The position numbers and the translations under genes were made by a program. The notes under the pieces were generated by a model. It searched no databases and was not told the origin of the DNA. It worked only from the letters and a program-made list of their open reading frames with translations. From Beroe forskalii (lineage: Eukaryota; Ctenophora; Nuda; Beroida; Beroidae), in assembly GCA_011033025.1 (NCBI GenBank), contig WFMF01000023.1:558001-622000 (forward strand): 64,000 nucleotides of DNA, in the 5' to 3' direction. This document shows positions 22,201 to 32,700 of this stretch, one piece after another; position 1 is the first letter of the stretch, and each line of letters opens with the position of its first letter.

Positions 22201-24306
22201 CAAGTTATGAAATATCAAGCCTGCGCGTAACCTTAAAAAAGGGCGTGGTCAATATCGACTTGGCGCCATCGAGATCAGATGTCCTGACTGAGCTAGATCG
22301 ATTCTACATGGTCTAAAGGCCTAGTAACCGTCGAAAAATCGCTTTTAACACGGGTTGCTAACGGATGGCATTTTTTGGACCTTACGTCCTGGACTATTGA
22401 CTAATTGAGACTTATCGCTACAGGAAACAGACGACTACAATTATACTTAACACGAAGGGCAAGTGTAGTGTCAGACCAGTGTCCCCACCGGCTGATTCTG
22501 TAAGTGTGACTCTCATAGTGATCCGTGTTATTTCCATACATTATTTTTACATCCGGATTGAAACCCCAAATCTCAAATTCGCATAAGTTTTCAATTAATA
22601 AAATAACTGAATTATCTCACCGCTCATCATTCTTTTGTGTGTGTTTTTGATTGTAAGTTGTGGAGATCAACAACAAAAAAAAACTTTGTTTACTTATGTA
22701 GTTTAAATCTATATTGACTTGAATATCCGTTGTCAGGACACAAGAAAGCGTAAGATAATGACGCGACCAGATGGTAAAAGCGCGCTAACACGCGTCGTTC
22801 AACGACACCTCAACTCCCCACGTAACTCCCCCTCACGTAGTGTCAGAAACAAGGAAATCGAGAGTTTGGTGTCAGAAGTTCAGAACTCATTCAGAAGGTT
22901 AGGTTTCAAAGAAATGGGATGAACTTTCAGTTCATGCGACCTCTGAACTGCATAGATGTTAGGGGCAATTTTATGACCGAGGGCTTGACTTAATCCTTTA
23001 TGACATGCGTTCTTGATTGTATTCGGACTCATTTTTCAAGCAACTTTGAGATTTCGTAGTGAGATAGCGATCTCTTCCAAAAGTCTGACTGCGTCTTGAT
23101 AATTGATTGATAGCCTGGACAAGTATTTACTCACCAGTCGATATGATTCAGTGACGCAGAGGAACGAGAATTGCTGAACACCAACAAATTCAGAAGTGAA
23201 GATGACAAATTCGACCTAATATCCGATCAGGTACCTACTATCTTTAACATGTACTGTGTATACGCACCTGTCGTAAAAATTGGTCCACTTCTGGCGATTC
23301 TAGAAATTTTTTAAATAAAATTGGCAAATCATCTTTTTCTACTAGCTGATAACGTCTTCAATAGAGGGTTGTCTCGGCCGCGCACGCGCGTTATTTACGT
23401 GGTTTTCGAGAAATTAATTGAAATGTCGAAAATTATTACGTTGTGCATAAGCACGTTTCATTGACCATGGAAAAGTGCCAAAGTGGTATGCAATTGCGAA
23501 AGCAATTTCCGATAGCAAGCTTTTGCCTCGTTACAAGCTGCACCGAAGCTTAACATTGTACGTGTTTCAGAGGTTGGAACACAAGAGGAAAATCCTGAAC
23601 AAAAACTCAAGCGATGGTAAGCAATACACGGCACCTCAAGATTTAAAATTCAGTTTGACACAACATCAGTTTATGAAATACTTTGAAATCTCCGTCAAAT
23701 ATGTACTGAACTCGGTTTGAAACACATCCAATTTTTCACCAGGGTGTATCAGAAAGTCGTTATCCGACCGTCTCGGCAGATCGTTTGATCTCAGCACATC
23801 ATCTCGATTAGGAGCCTCGCCTGCAGGCTCCCGACCAAGAAGTGTTCCATATTCAGCGGGAGGGGCCAGGGGTGGGAGTGGCATTGCAGCTAGAGTCCTG
23901 GCTGAAAACAGGTACATTGAAGGGCGGAAATGATATGTTGGAAATGATAATACGGCAATTTGATACAGAAGTAGAGCTTCAAAGTGCCAATTTTTCGATC
24001 TAACTTTTGAATGAATAATTTGTTTAGGCAATCAGCATCAGCCCAACTAAACCGACGGAGGTCTGAGGGATCAATCAGAAAATCTGCTCTAAACCGGACC
24101 AGACCTGGTAGAAAGTCTGATGGAATCTTTAATTCAGCGAGCTCAAATGAGTGAGTTTTTGATAGTTTTGCTTTAATGAATTCATTTTCGATGCTGCAGA
24201 ACTGATACAACGATCATTATAACTGAATTTTAACAGAATTATTCAATGATTAATACTATTTTTATTTTTCAGCTCCTCGGTTTTCACACGACTCGGTAAT
24301 CTGTGA
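16248..24306 (+). CDS. C19orf47: C19orf47-like SAM-domain protein, 12-exon model
   Basis: Exons: 16248 (or from about 16229)-16346, 16550-16772 (donor uncertain; read-through stops at 16816), 17086-17228, 17369-17620, 17831-18181, 22431-22499, 22737-22902, 23160-23230, 23571-23616, 23743-23911, 24028-24150 and 24273-24306. All phases agree and give about 581 residues. The first two exons form a SAM domain (FWRKFMVDAGIPVKAAES, FVDNRITETMIPDLNK, then TVLNDLGITLIGDVISILKQ) like that of human C19orf47 (EWIQFFKEAGIP, VMFVDNRIQ, LNELGV-type). The C-terminus SSVFTRLGNL matches the VFxRLG motifs of that family. The middle is basic and disordered, with a Pro/Lys-rich stretch, an Arg/Ser-rich stretch and a His-rich repeat. 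The true first exon is not identified. Intron 5 holds the 3.7 kb foldback element. The family's function is not established; SAM domains usually mediate protein association. Confidence 0.72.
16429..16468. repeat. Intronic palindrome
   Basis: Within the 203-base intron between the two SAM exons, 'attcactttcaaatacat' is followed immediately by its reverse complement, a 34-base perfect palindrome. Only part of it (cattt-gaaagtga) is seen in the corresponding intron of copy A. It could form a strong hairpin in the pre-mRNA. Confidence 0.8.
17622..17697 (+). repeat. 19-bp tandem repeat directly at a splice donor
   Basis: About four copies of ttcatttgatgacttacag start at the donor of the exon ending at 17620. 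Each copy ends in an acceptor-like tacag. If splicing at 17621 failed, the frame would stop within the repeat at 17666. Confidence 0.85.
18182..18677. other. Intron 5 sequence upstream of the foldback element
   Basis: Ordinary AT-rich intron. An ORF-like extension to 18436 is just open intron sequence. No repeat was recognised until the element starts at 18678. Confidence 0.5.
18678..22396. mobile_element. Foldback-type element, copy 1 (about 3.7 kb, arms about 1 kb)
   Basis: The left arm (18678 to about 19700) and right arm (about 21190 to 22396) are inverted copies of each other. Outer ends are tagtccaagacgtaaggtcca and its near complement ending in ggacta, flanked by TTG on both sides. 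Each arm is itself an array of diverged repeat modules of about 180 bp. Each module has a 'cttggcccaggaaagtcgtagaga'-type core, and the outer 340-bp block with 'gttagcaacccgtgtt' occurs twice per arm. The centre carries a decayed LINE reverse-transcriptase segment and no transposase. Long arms made of tandem modules are the hallmark of foldback elements. A nearly identical copy lies at 56037-59723 in the same orientation. Confidence 0.82.
20255..21020 (+). pseudogene. Decayed non-LTR reverse transcriptase inside foldback copy 1
   Basis: Translation in shifting frames shows YLDLAKAFDKVDHE (RT domain start), then EIPQGSVLGPILFP, then LQDDLNSVVKW, and finally SQLEYSYPVWSPNTVQDKLE near 20890-20960. 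These follow the order of CR1/Jockey-type LINE RTs. The catalytic FADD box is lost (the corresponding position reads as unrelated residues) and there are many stops and frameshifts. Confidence 0.82.
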
Positions 24307-24765
24307 TTCACCTCTCTCAAGACAAAGCTTGCTATATCAACGCTGTAAAAAGAAACCTGGTTTAGAGAATGATAGCCAGAATCATTGCAGGATTGGATCG
24401 GGTTTATTCATTTGTAAACTGTAAAAATTTGTTTCTTTTATTTTATTTTTCCCGTGAACCGTTCGGAACTGATTTTGATGGTAAATTATGATTGAGATAA
24501 AACTTGTAGCATGATATTATGATCACAGTTTTTGTATGTTTTGAATGGACATAGTTATTATAGTATTACCTTGAAGCTCTTAAATCTTAATTTCTACCAA
24601 GGACAGAAAACTGGATTGGGTTGTATCTTTTCCATTGACCATAACACGTGACATTTTCTTTTTTAGTTGATATTTCTTATGCCACCAGACCTGCCCAGTG
24701 AATATTTTCCGTATTCCGTAGCGTGAAATTTCAGTTGTAATTCTGCAAAAATTACATCACGCATC

Positions 24766-24908
24766 GTAGTACAACAGGGGCGTGTCGAACTTCTACATGC
24801 GCGGCTCACTGGCTGTAAACAGGCAGCGCACCGCTCATGAAACAGCTGCAGCGCGCCGCTCATGAAAAAACCTAGGAGTTCGACACAACCCTGTTGTACT
24901 TGTACTAT
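24766..24908. mobile_element. Hairpin (MITE-like) element of about 140 bp
   Basis: The left end (gtagtacaacaggggcgtgt, then cgaacttcta) is complemented at the right end (cctaggagttcgacacaacc, then ctgttgtac). The centre has a direct repeat containing 'gcgcaccgctcatgaa' and 'gcgcgccgctcatgaa'. No coding capacity. Confidence 0.7.
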
Positions 24909-25386
24909 GGTGCGTCTTGCAATCGGCCAAAAATTGATTACCGTTCATATATCAACGAATCCTATGATGTTTTGCACTTTTTGCGGTAAGTTCTATCCAC
25001 GGTTTCATTGTCAGACAATTGTGCGTTTTAAATACGCTGCTTAATCACAAGAGGGGGGGAGGGGTTTCAGAATGATTACGACATGTTATACGTCAACAAA
25101 TACAGCTTCCGGCCTTCCCTGAGGGGGAAGGGGTTGAAATTTAGCAAACATCAACAGTGAACTTGAAAGAACTTCACATGCCCCTAACCATATAGAGAAT
25201 TTAAATATCGCAGTATCAATTATTATTCATTCTGTTTAGATTATTCATATTGCGGAATCCAATTTGATTGTGAAATGTATTTCTCGATTTGGTTTCCATG
25301 ATGAATGATTTTAATTTGTTCATTGTCTGTAGCTAAGGGTGGAAACGTATGGTGTAAAAATAGCAATACCATGCAGATCGTTTGGG

Positions 25387-25556
25387 AGCATGTGCCGTGG
25401 TCAGACTAGACTGCAGACAGTGCAGACGTGGCTATGGACACAATTTATGACCAAACTGAAATGAATAGATAGACAAATTATTGCCCGTTCTATTCGGAAT
25501 AGAACAGGTAACTATCGTGCGTCCATGCAGTCTGTACTGTCCCACAGGGCACATCT
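25387..25556. mobile_element. Possible MITE with imperfect terminal repeats
   Basis: 'gagcatgtgccgtggtcagac' and the complement of 'gtctgtactgtcccacagggcacatct' resemble each other imperfectly across about 170 bp, and the internal palindrome 'ttctattcggaatagaa' lies near the middle. The ends are not sharp. Confidence 0.4.
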
Positions 25557-25629
25557 CAGCCAACGTTTCATGTCTTACGACTATTGCTTTCCTTCAAATT
25601 CGGCCATTTGTGCCCGGGTGGTTAACCTA

Positions 25630-25712
25630 GTGTCTCGACCTTAATTTGAGGCGCGGCGTATAATACGCCGCGCTTGGGTACTCTTTGAAGCGACCTAAAA
25701 ATCGAGACACAC
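25630..25712. mobile_element. Short member of the GTGTCTCGACC / GCGCGGCGTA inverted-repeat family
   Basis: The ends gtgtctcgacctta and its complement tcgagacac frame a perfect palindrome gcgcggcgtataatacgccgcgc. The same end and core motifs occur at 51558-51735, 55124-55303 and, for the ends, 55360-55689. Confidence 0.7.
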
Positions 25713-26768
25713 TGGTTACGATTTAACTGCCCCATTATTTTTGGTGTCAAATAAAAAAGTAAAACAACAAGTTAAAAGCTAAAACAAGTAAGTCTGGTCA
25801 TAATCACTATAAAATCGTTCTTAAATATAATAAGTTAAAAGTTACGAACTTTTATTCATATAAATCACACCCATTCGTTACATTGTGTTAGCTCCATACC
25901 GTCACGAAAATATCTATAAACATACGTACATCAATCTCTCTGGTCTAAGTCAAACTGTCGAAGGTATAGTTCTCTCAAATTACCATCACTGGCTATAATA
26001 GAAGCGATTAACAGAACTTTGAATTTAAAGCAAAGTATCTCACATCGCATTATGTCGCAGAAACAATAGTTTCGTATCTTCTGGTTGGACCCTGGTTGGA
26101 GAGAGATTGGTGTACAAACAGGGGTACCCGTCAGATTCCTTTTGATACATATAGGTCAGTCTGTAATTGAAGTAAATACATCGATCAATACGTCTTCACT
26201 CTATTATCAGCTATTCTGTAATTGCATTGAGACATAGCTCAATTGATCCCAAAAACCCGTTCAAAATCATGCAAAGCGGGAATCTCAAAAAGCCGAATCT
26301 TCACAATGATTTGCTGCAAAAAGTGGGAATTAAATAATAAGCCCTGCTTAAGTCATTGTTTCTGTTTCCCCACACTCATTCAGCTGCATAGTTTTTGGGC
26401 TACTTCTTAAAGTCTCGACATCAATTCAATCTTTGAAGTATAAAATTGTTTTAGACTGAAACATGAAGTAGAAAAACGTAAAAACCCCGTTCCTTCAAGA
26501 AATTCTGAATGTCAATAAATCATAGGTAGTGCGACCCAAACAGCAATTTCCAATTAAATGAGCATTATTATCGTCGGGATGTCAGCAAGCGCAGGAGTGT
26601 GATTAAAGTATATGAAAAACTTGTAATTTAAAAACCCTAGTGATTATTAGCCAATACAAAACTGTGTAATAAATTAGGCACTATTTAATAAATATGAGCG
26701 GTATAGAATAAATTAATATAAAGCAATGCCCCTCTATATGAACTAAAATGCAACTATAAACACAAAAT

Positions 26769-29700
26769 CTAGTGCTTTGGTTCTTTCAATCTTGTAGACT
26801 TTGTGAATTCGTCTGATTGCTTCGAAACGGCGTGACCTGAAAGAATAATTCCTGTTAAAGTTGATATGTTTGACCAATTTATGATTGGCACCACGAACAT
26901 GCATAGAGCCGATAACCTCATTTCTGTCGCTGAGAATAGAATAATTTTCAATGAACAGAATCAGAAATGAGGATTTTGGCCCAATTCACTTTAAAAAAGA
27001 TGAAATATTGTTCTGATACGTTAATCTTAATTGAAATGAATCAACTGCCCATCTCAGTAACGAAATGCAACCTACAGAAACGTTAAGAATTGGCTGTAGC
27101 CGATAGAAATGTCATAAAAATGACATGGATGAATGTGCGTGGTGTCGGCCACGTGTGTACTTACAGGTGTATAGTGAAAGTACAATAAAACCGCGCGCGA
27201 GCCGCGCAACCGAATGTGAAAATCGCTCTCTTTGAAACGTTTTGTCGTCGCGCGCTACGCAAAACAACAAAAACCGCGAAAAAGAATGTGCCAATTGGCA
27301 CATTAACCGTAATTTTACCCCGCTTTCCCATTTACCTGAAGCTGCTTTGAAGTTGCATATTTCTACGTCTTTACTCTTGTATGACATGCTCATTTGAGGG
27401 ACCTTAGCTACCTCTATCCGCTGCGGAAAGACTACATCGCCTTTCTTTAGCTGAAATGAAGAGTTTAATTGATTAAATTACCAAATGACTCATCGGAAGA
27501 AAACATTGGAATATGATTCATTTGAATGAAATGATCTCAAATAACTTAAATCAACAACATATGTTGATATGCTGATGTCATACCTGTTTGATAAATTTGT
27601 AGGGTCTCTTGACGGCGCTTTTCTTCAAGTTTTCAAGTTTATCCAGGTCCTTAAGTACTGAGATACGCTGCGCCTCAAGGGCTATGTATGTGTTGAGCAT
27701 CAACTGATATCTGAAAGGAGAAGGAAATTTTGATGACTTCATAAAATCAAATCTTAATCAACCATAATTGTTGAAGGTGACACGAGCAATTCCAAAGAAA
27801 GGCAGTGCCATTTCCAATCTCGACAAAAATTCACAACACAACCGCATATCAAATTACGGCCGGTGTAACCGTCCATAAAACATACGATTCTGAGATCTTG
27901 AGAATGGCCGGGTCGCTTTCAAATAGAGGTTTCTCCACGGAGCAGTAAAGATGGTGTTGGTAGAACAGTTCAGTAGGATTGCTCTTAGGGTTGTTGCTGT
28001 TAGTGCTCTGCTGCTTCCGTCTGCACTTGTTTCCGTTTGCCCTGAAAGAATTGATATGTTTCAAATTGATTGCGAAAACTATAATCTTCTCATTAAATAG
28101 AACTAACATGATCATTTCATGATCATTATTGATTATTCGTGAAATATGAAAATTTCTGATTTCGTTATGCCTGGAATGGGCCTTTCCGAATGGCAAAAGA
28201 AATAGTCCTTCATTGTAGCAGCTTTCATACCAGACTTAAATCGAAATAGCTGTAAAATTTGAAACAAATCATTGAAATACGCACGGTTGCTTGTTGCAAG
28301 GTGGAAGTTCAATCTTAGCTTTCGGTATCGGATAGCAGAGCTGTTTTCGTGAGTTGGCAGATACCGGTCTGATAGGGTGAATGGGGTTAAACGTTTATAA
28401 TTTACAGACTTCATCAATCTTCAGGCTCAGCTTCGAATACGTACGTTGAAATGTGATCTAGTAACTCAATTTTGGCCTTATACTGCCTAATTCTCCACAA
28501 TTGACAGGAAATATCAACAATTTCTAGATACGAAAAGCGCATGTTCAACAACAGAAGAAATCACAACAAGAGAACGACAACCTTTTGCCTGACGCGCTAC
28601 GGGATGAACTTGGAGGTGAGTAGGGCAGAACAGCTGACTGATGTCCGCTGACTTTATCCGGTACTTTAGGAGAATTCGAGTTAGCGTTGAGTTTCATCTT
28701 CTGGTTCATGACCATCTGTGTCTTGGTTCCTCCTGAGACTTCCTCCACTTTGATGCTCTGAAATGGGAGCTTCAAAGGTCCCTTGGGAGTTGGGGAAACA
28801 CGCGCACATCACCCATTTCATACAACATGGGGATTTAAATTCATCTAGATTACTTGCAGTATCAGAGACATGTTGTCAAAACCATGCCTCTGACTGCAAG
28901 GCAATTGCTAGAGAACACCAGTACCGGTTTCGACTTGTTGTTGCTGTTGCTCGCACTGTTGCTCTTCCCAGCGTTGCTATTGGTGTTGTTTTTGTTGAGG
29001 TATTTGGAAGCAACCTCGTAGGGTGGCGTAGAAGTGTTCGAGCTTTTCCGTATTTCTTCCTCGTCGAGTGCGGGTCTGTCGCAGGGCCCGTACCGGACCC
29101 CGAACATACGGGGCCCTCGCTTCATGGACCCGATTACTGTGCCTTGTTTGACTTTACTCACTAGCTCTTTCCTGAAAGAGCGGAGGGGTAAATTTAATTA
29201 AAATAAATCAATACCTTCTTACTTTGATACTCGAGCCGAGCGAGAGATTGTACGGTTCGCTAAATTAGAAGGTATTAATTGTTGTTATGCTTGTAAGGTT
29301 GTGGGCTGGTGATAGTTACGTTTTAAATCGGACGAAGTAGCCGAAAAATTGGGTCGAGATTTCCCATTAATTGTTAAATTCAACGAGTGGAGAGTATTCT
29401 AATCAAACCTGTTTTGAAACTTAAAATGATTCGAAAACCACTGACATAAAACCCAATTCCGGAAGGACCGAAGGTCATTTCATACAAAAATACCCTGCAA
29501 TGGATAAACCGATACAAAATATTCACTGCGAGTAGGCGATGATATTATAGTGATACAATACAACAACAGTTAGCCACAGACTATAGAGTTTAAATATATA
29601 ACGAGAACTGAACAAGTGAAGACAATACATCGAATACATGTGTCTTATATAGTATACACACGCGTTGTGAGGCACATATAATGATCTAACGCAATTTAAT

Positions 29701-32700
29701 ACATTTTATATATATTATCATGTGATAGTATATATAATATTTGAACACAAGAGAGAAAGAGTGCAAAATATCGTATTGAATTCCACATGTCCTAGGTGAC
29801 ACAAACACACATACAAACGAGTATATATAATAGGTTGTAGAAAAGTAATAGGCGTTTGAGCATGACGTTATTAACAAGGATTAGAATGGTGAGCTGATGA
29901 CGACATTATCATGAGTTAGAATGGTTATTTGATAACGTAATAACCATGGGTAAGAATATTGAGTTGATGACAGGAAAAGGACAATTGTTACACGTGGTCA
30001 AAACACTGCATGACATCATTAAGTTCGTGTATCTATCAGTTAAATTAATTACATGTTACCATCTCAGTTACCTAGTATGTTATAATAGTTGAGCAGCAAT
30101 CAGAACTTCAGCAAAACAGTGAACTATCATGGTAAACTATTCACCGTGATCCAATGTGATTTAAATGGCATGGAGGATGTACTGTGTATAAATGTATAGG
30201 CCATAGGGTATGTCTTGTATAGCTGTCTTTAATATAGCGGTTGACTGGTGAGGAAAGGTTGAAGACCCTTGGCAACATTTCAAAAGCAATAAATGTGTGA
30301 AAAAAATATGTCCTCAGGAAATGAAATGATAAGCCAGAACTTTAACAGAAATAAGAAAAATACGTGCATTTCAAATTATGAAATACCACAAACGAAAACA
30401 CGCTGATTACAGCTGTTACACTGATATTTCATCAAAGCACACAAGAAGAGAGACTTTATCAAACAAACCAACGAACGGACGCTGACAAACCAACGAACAC
30501 ATTAGCACGGAGCAAGACATATAAACGAGCAAACATACCCCCAAACGAAATCAAACAACAAGAACTTACTTCTCTATATCGATGATCTCCTTCTCTCTGT
30601 TCTGCATCATGAGTTCCTCCTGTTCTTTGTACTTCTTAATAACGCCCTTTGCCGTTCCGGGCTTACCCTCCTTTCCTCCCTTACGTTTGTTCTTGTTTTC
30701 CTTGTCTTGGCATTCCAACGGGCTTCTCTCAACCTAGGATGAAAGGACAAGTTGCAAAATGGAAAAAACTCCAGCCAGGGAGAATAGAGTTGTTTTTAGG
30801 ATAATCGTGGTTAGAATGAATTTTGATCACAAATTGAAACACTCAGCACATTGCTTTCAGATCACACGATTTTGAGAGTAAAAAGCATAAGGTACGCTAC
30901 AAGATCGATATTCGATACGCAATAAAAAGCGTTACAACAAAAGTGGATGTAGTACAAATTTGCACAAATTCAGCTGCAAAATTTCAGAGAAATTCGCATG
31001 TTCATTTGCGTATAGGTGGGCACAATTATTGAATTCAAGCAAGCTGCACAATAACAGCTGATTACAGATGATACCTTGCGACAACGAATGAGTTGGCAAG
31101 TCAGGACTCATCTAGAGAAAAATATTTATCTCAAAAGGCAAATGCAAAAGTATGTTGAATTCATACGTGAGCGAATAATTGGGAAGCCAATCATCAATAC
31201 TGTTTACTTGTTTAGAATTTCAATGTGCACATGATATCAAGTTGAAGAAGTATCTACTACTAAACGGGGGATGGGCCTGCGAGGGCCCAGGCAGCGCCCA
31301 GGAGAGAAAGCTGCAGGCCGAGGCAAGCTCTTTCGTGCTCCCGGGCGCCCGGATGGGACGAGAGTCCCGTACCTCCCCGGTTGAAGAAGTATCAAATTCA
31401 TGGGTTTCAAGAATCAAGCAGTAGACCTAACGTCCAAAGCTTTAATAACTAATTACCGGTCGAAAATAATTATATAAACCCAAAGCTACTCTCTATTATA
31501 CTAATTGGCAATTATTCAAATTCTCTTGATCAACTAGAGAACTAGGTATTAGTTAATGCCTAGTTCTCTAGTTGATCAGGTTTCAAAACCTGTTGATTAT
31601 AAATCTGTAAAGGCAGTGAAAGAGAGATAATACTACTATACAAGTATTCCATGCATCAGTAAAACTGCTAAATAGTTAATAAGGTTACCATATTTGAACT
31701 CACCGGAAGGACTTTGCATATCTTCGTTCTCTGCGGTGAGGGGGAGCTGGATACCGGAATAACCTTCCTCTTCCCCTCGCCCCCCGCTGACTGCTGACTC
31801 ACAGGGGCTGCTCCCCCCTTTCTACCCGGGGAAATGGACTTGGTTCGTGGTGGCTTAGTGTGGGGTTGCACTGTCTTGGTGAGGGTTACCTCGCTTTGTT
31901 GCTTGTTAGTTGCTGGTTCAGTGGAGGAGTATTTGGAGGAAGAAGAGGGGTTGGAAGAGGAGGAGGAGATTTGGTTGGAATTGGAGGAGGGAATATTGGA
32001 GGAGGAGGAAGAGGGTAGGTGGGCGGGGCTGAAGGCGGAGTGATGAGGACTCGGGTCTGTTTCACTGCTGAGCGAGGAGTAAGCAGGACTTGGTGGGATC
32101 AACTGATGTGCCTGAAAGTAGCAATAAGTTCCAAATTCAAGTGTCAATAATGTGTGATGTGATATGCACAAAGGTAGCAGAGTATCAGTTATAAGGAAGC
32201 GAGTCGCCATAAGATAAACTTACAATGTTTGATTATGTCGAGCGATGATTCCAAAAATTGCAAATATAGCAAAAAGCGAATCAATAAATTTTGTTTTCAT
32301 AGTAGTATTTTATTTTCAGTTGATGGTTATTCCCAAATTCTCATACTTATGGGAATTAGCGACTTAACGATTTCATTTTGGCAGTCAAATCTTATCACAT
32401 TTTTATGAATACCACAATAATTGGATTATAAGCGAGGGAATGTTATATGTTTATATGCTGGCCAATGACCATTCTGTACAGCTTTCAACAATATTTATTT
32501 AAGATTGTCAAGTATATCAATTCGAGTCAGCTATCATGTTACTTATATGAAATTTATTATAATATGGTAGATACTTAAAGGTGCATGACGCGATTTTCAT
32601 GAAAAATTTACATATACTTTTTATTGGCTTAATATGTTCCTTATATCATAACATTAACTTGTGGTAAGTATGGGCGTGTAATTTCCACGTATTACCGGTG

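Larger units (their letters stand above)
24307..26768. other. Spacer between C19orf47-like gene and the minus-strand gene, with several inverted-repeat elements
   Basis: Apart from the elements listed separately at 24766, 25387 and 25630, no gene was recognised. Short runs of open frame at 24663-24863 and 24862-25044 lie over the hairpin element and are not considered genes. The two convergent genes end at the edges of this block. Confidence 0.5.

Noticed and set aside
23475..23720. 81-codon ORF starting MPKWYAIAKAISDSKLL
   Set aside because: Only its part at 23571-23616 is kept, as an exon of the C19orf47-like gene; the rest spans the neighbouring introns and stays open by chance.
28763..29164. 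133-codon plus-strand ORF
   Set aside because: Antisense to exon 28925-29171 of the minus-strand gene, which has matching splice sites and phase.
31834..32043. Glu-rich ORF on the plus strand
   Set aside because: It is the antisense of the Ser-rich exon 31704-32111 of the minus-strand gene.
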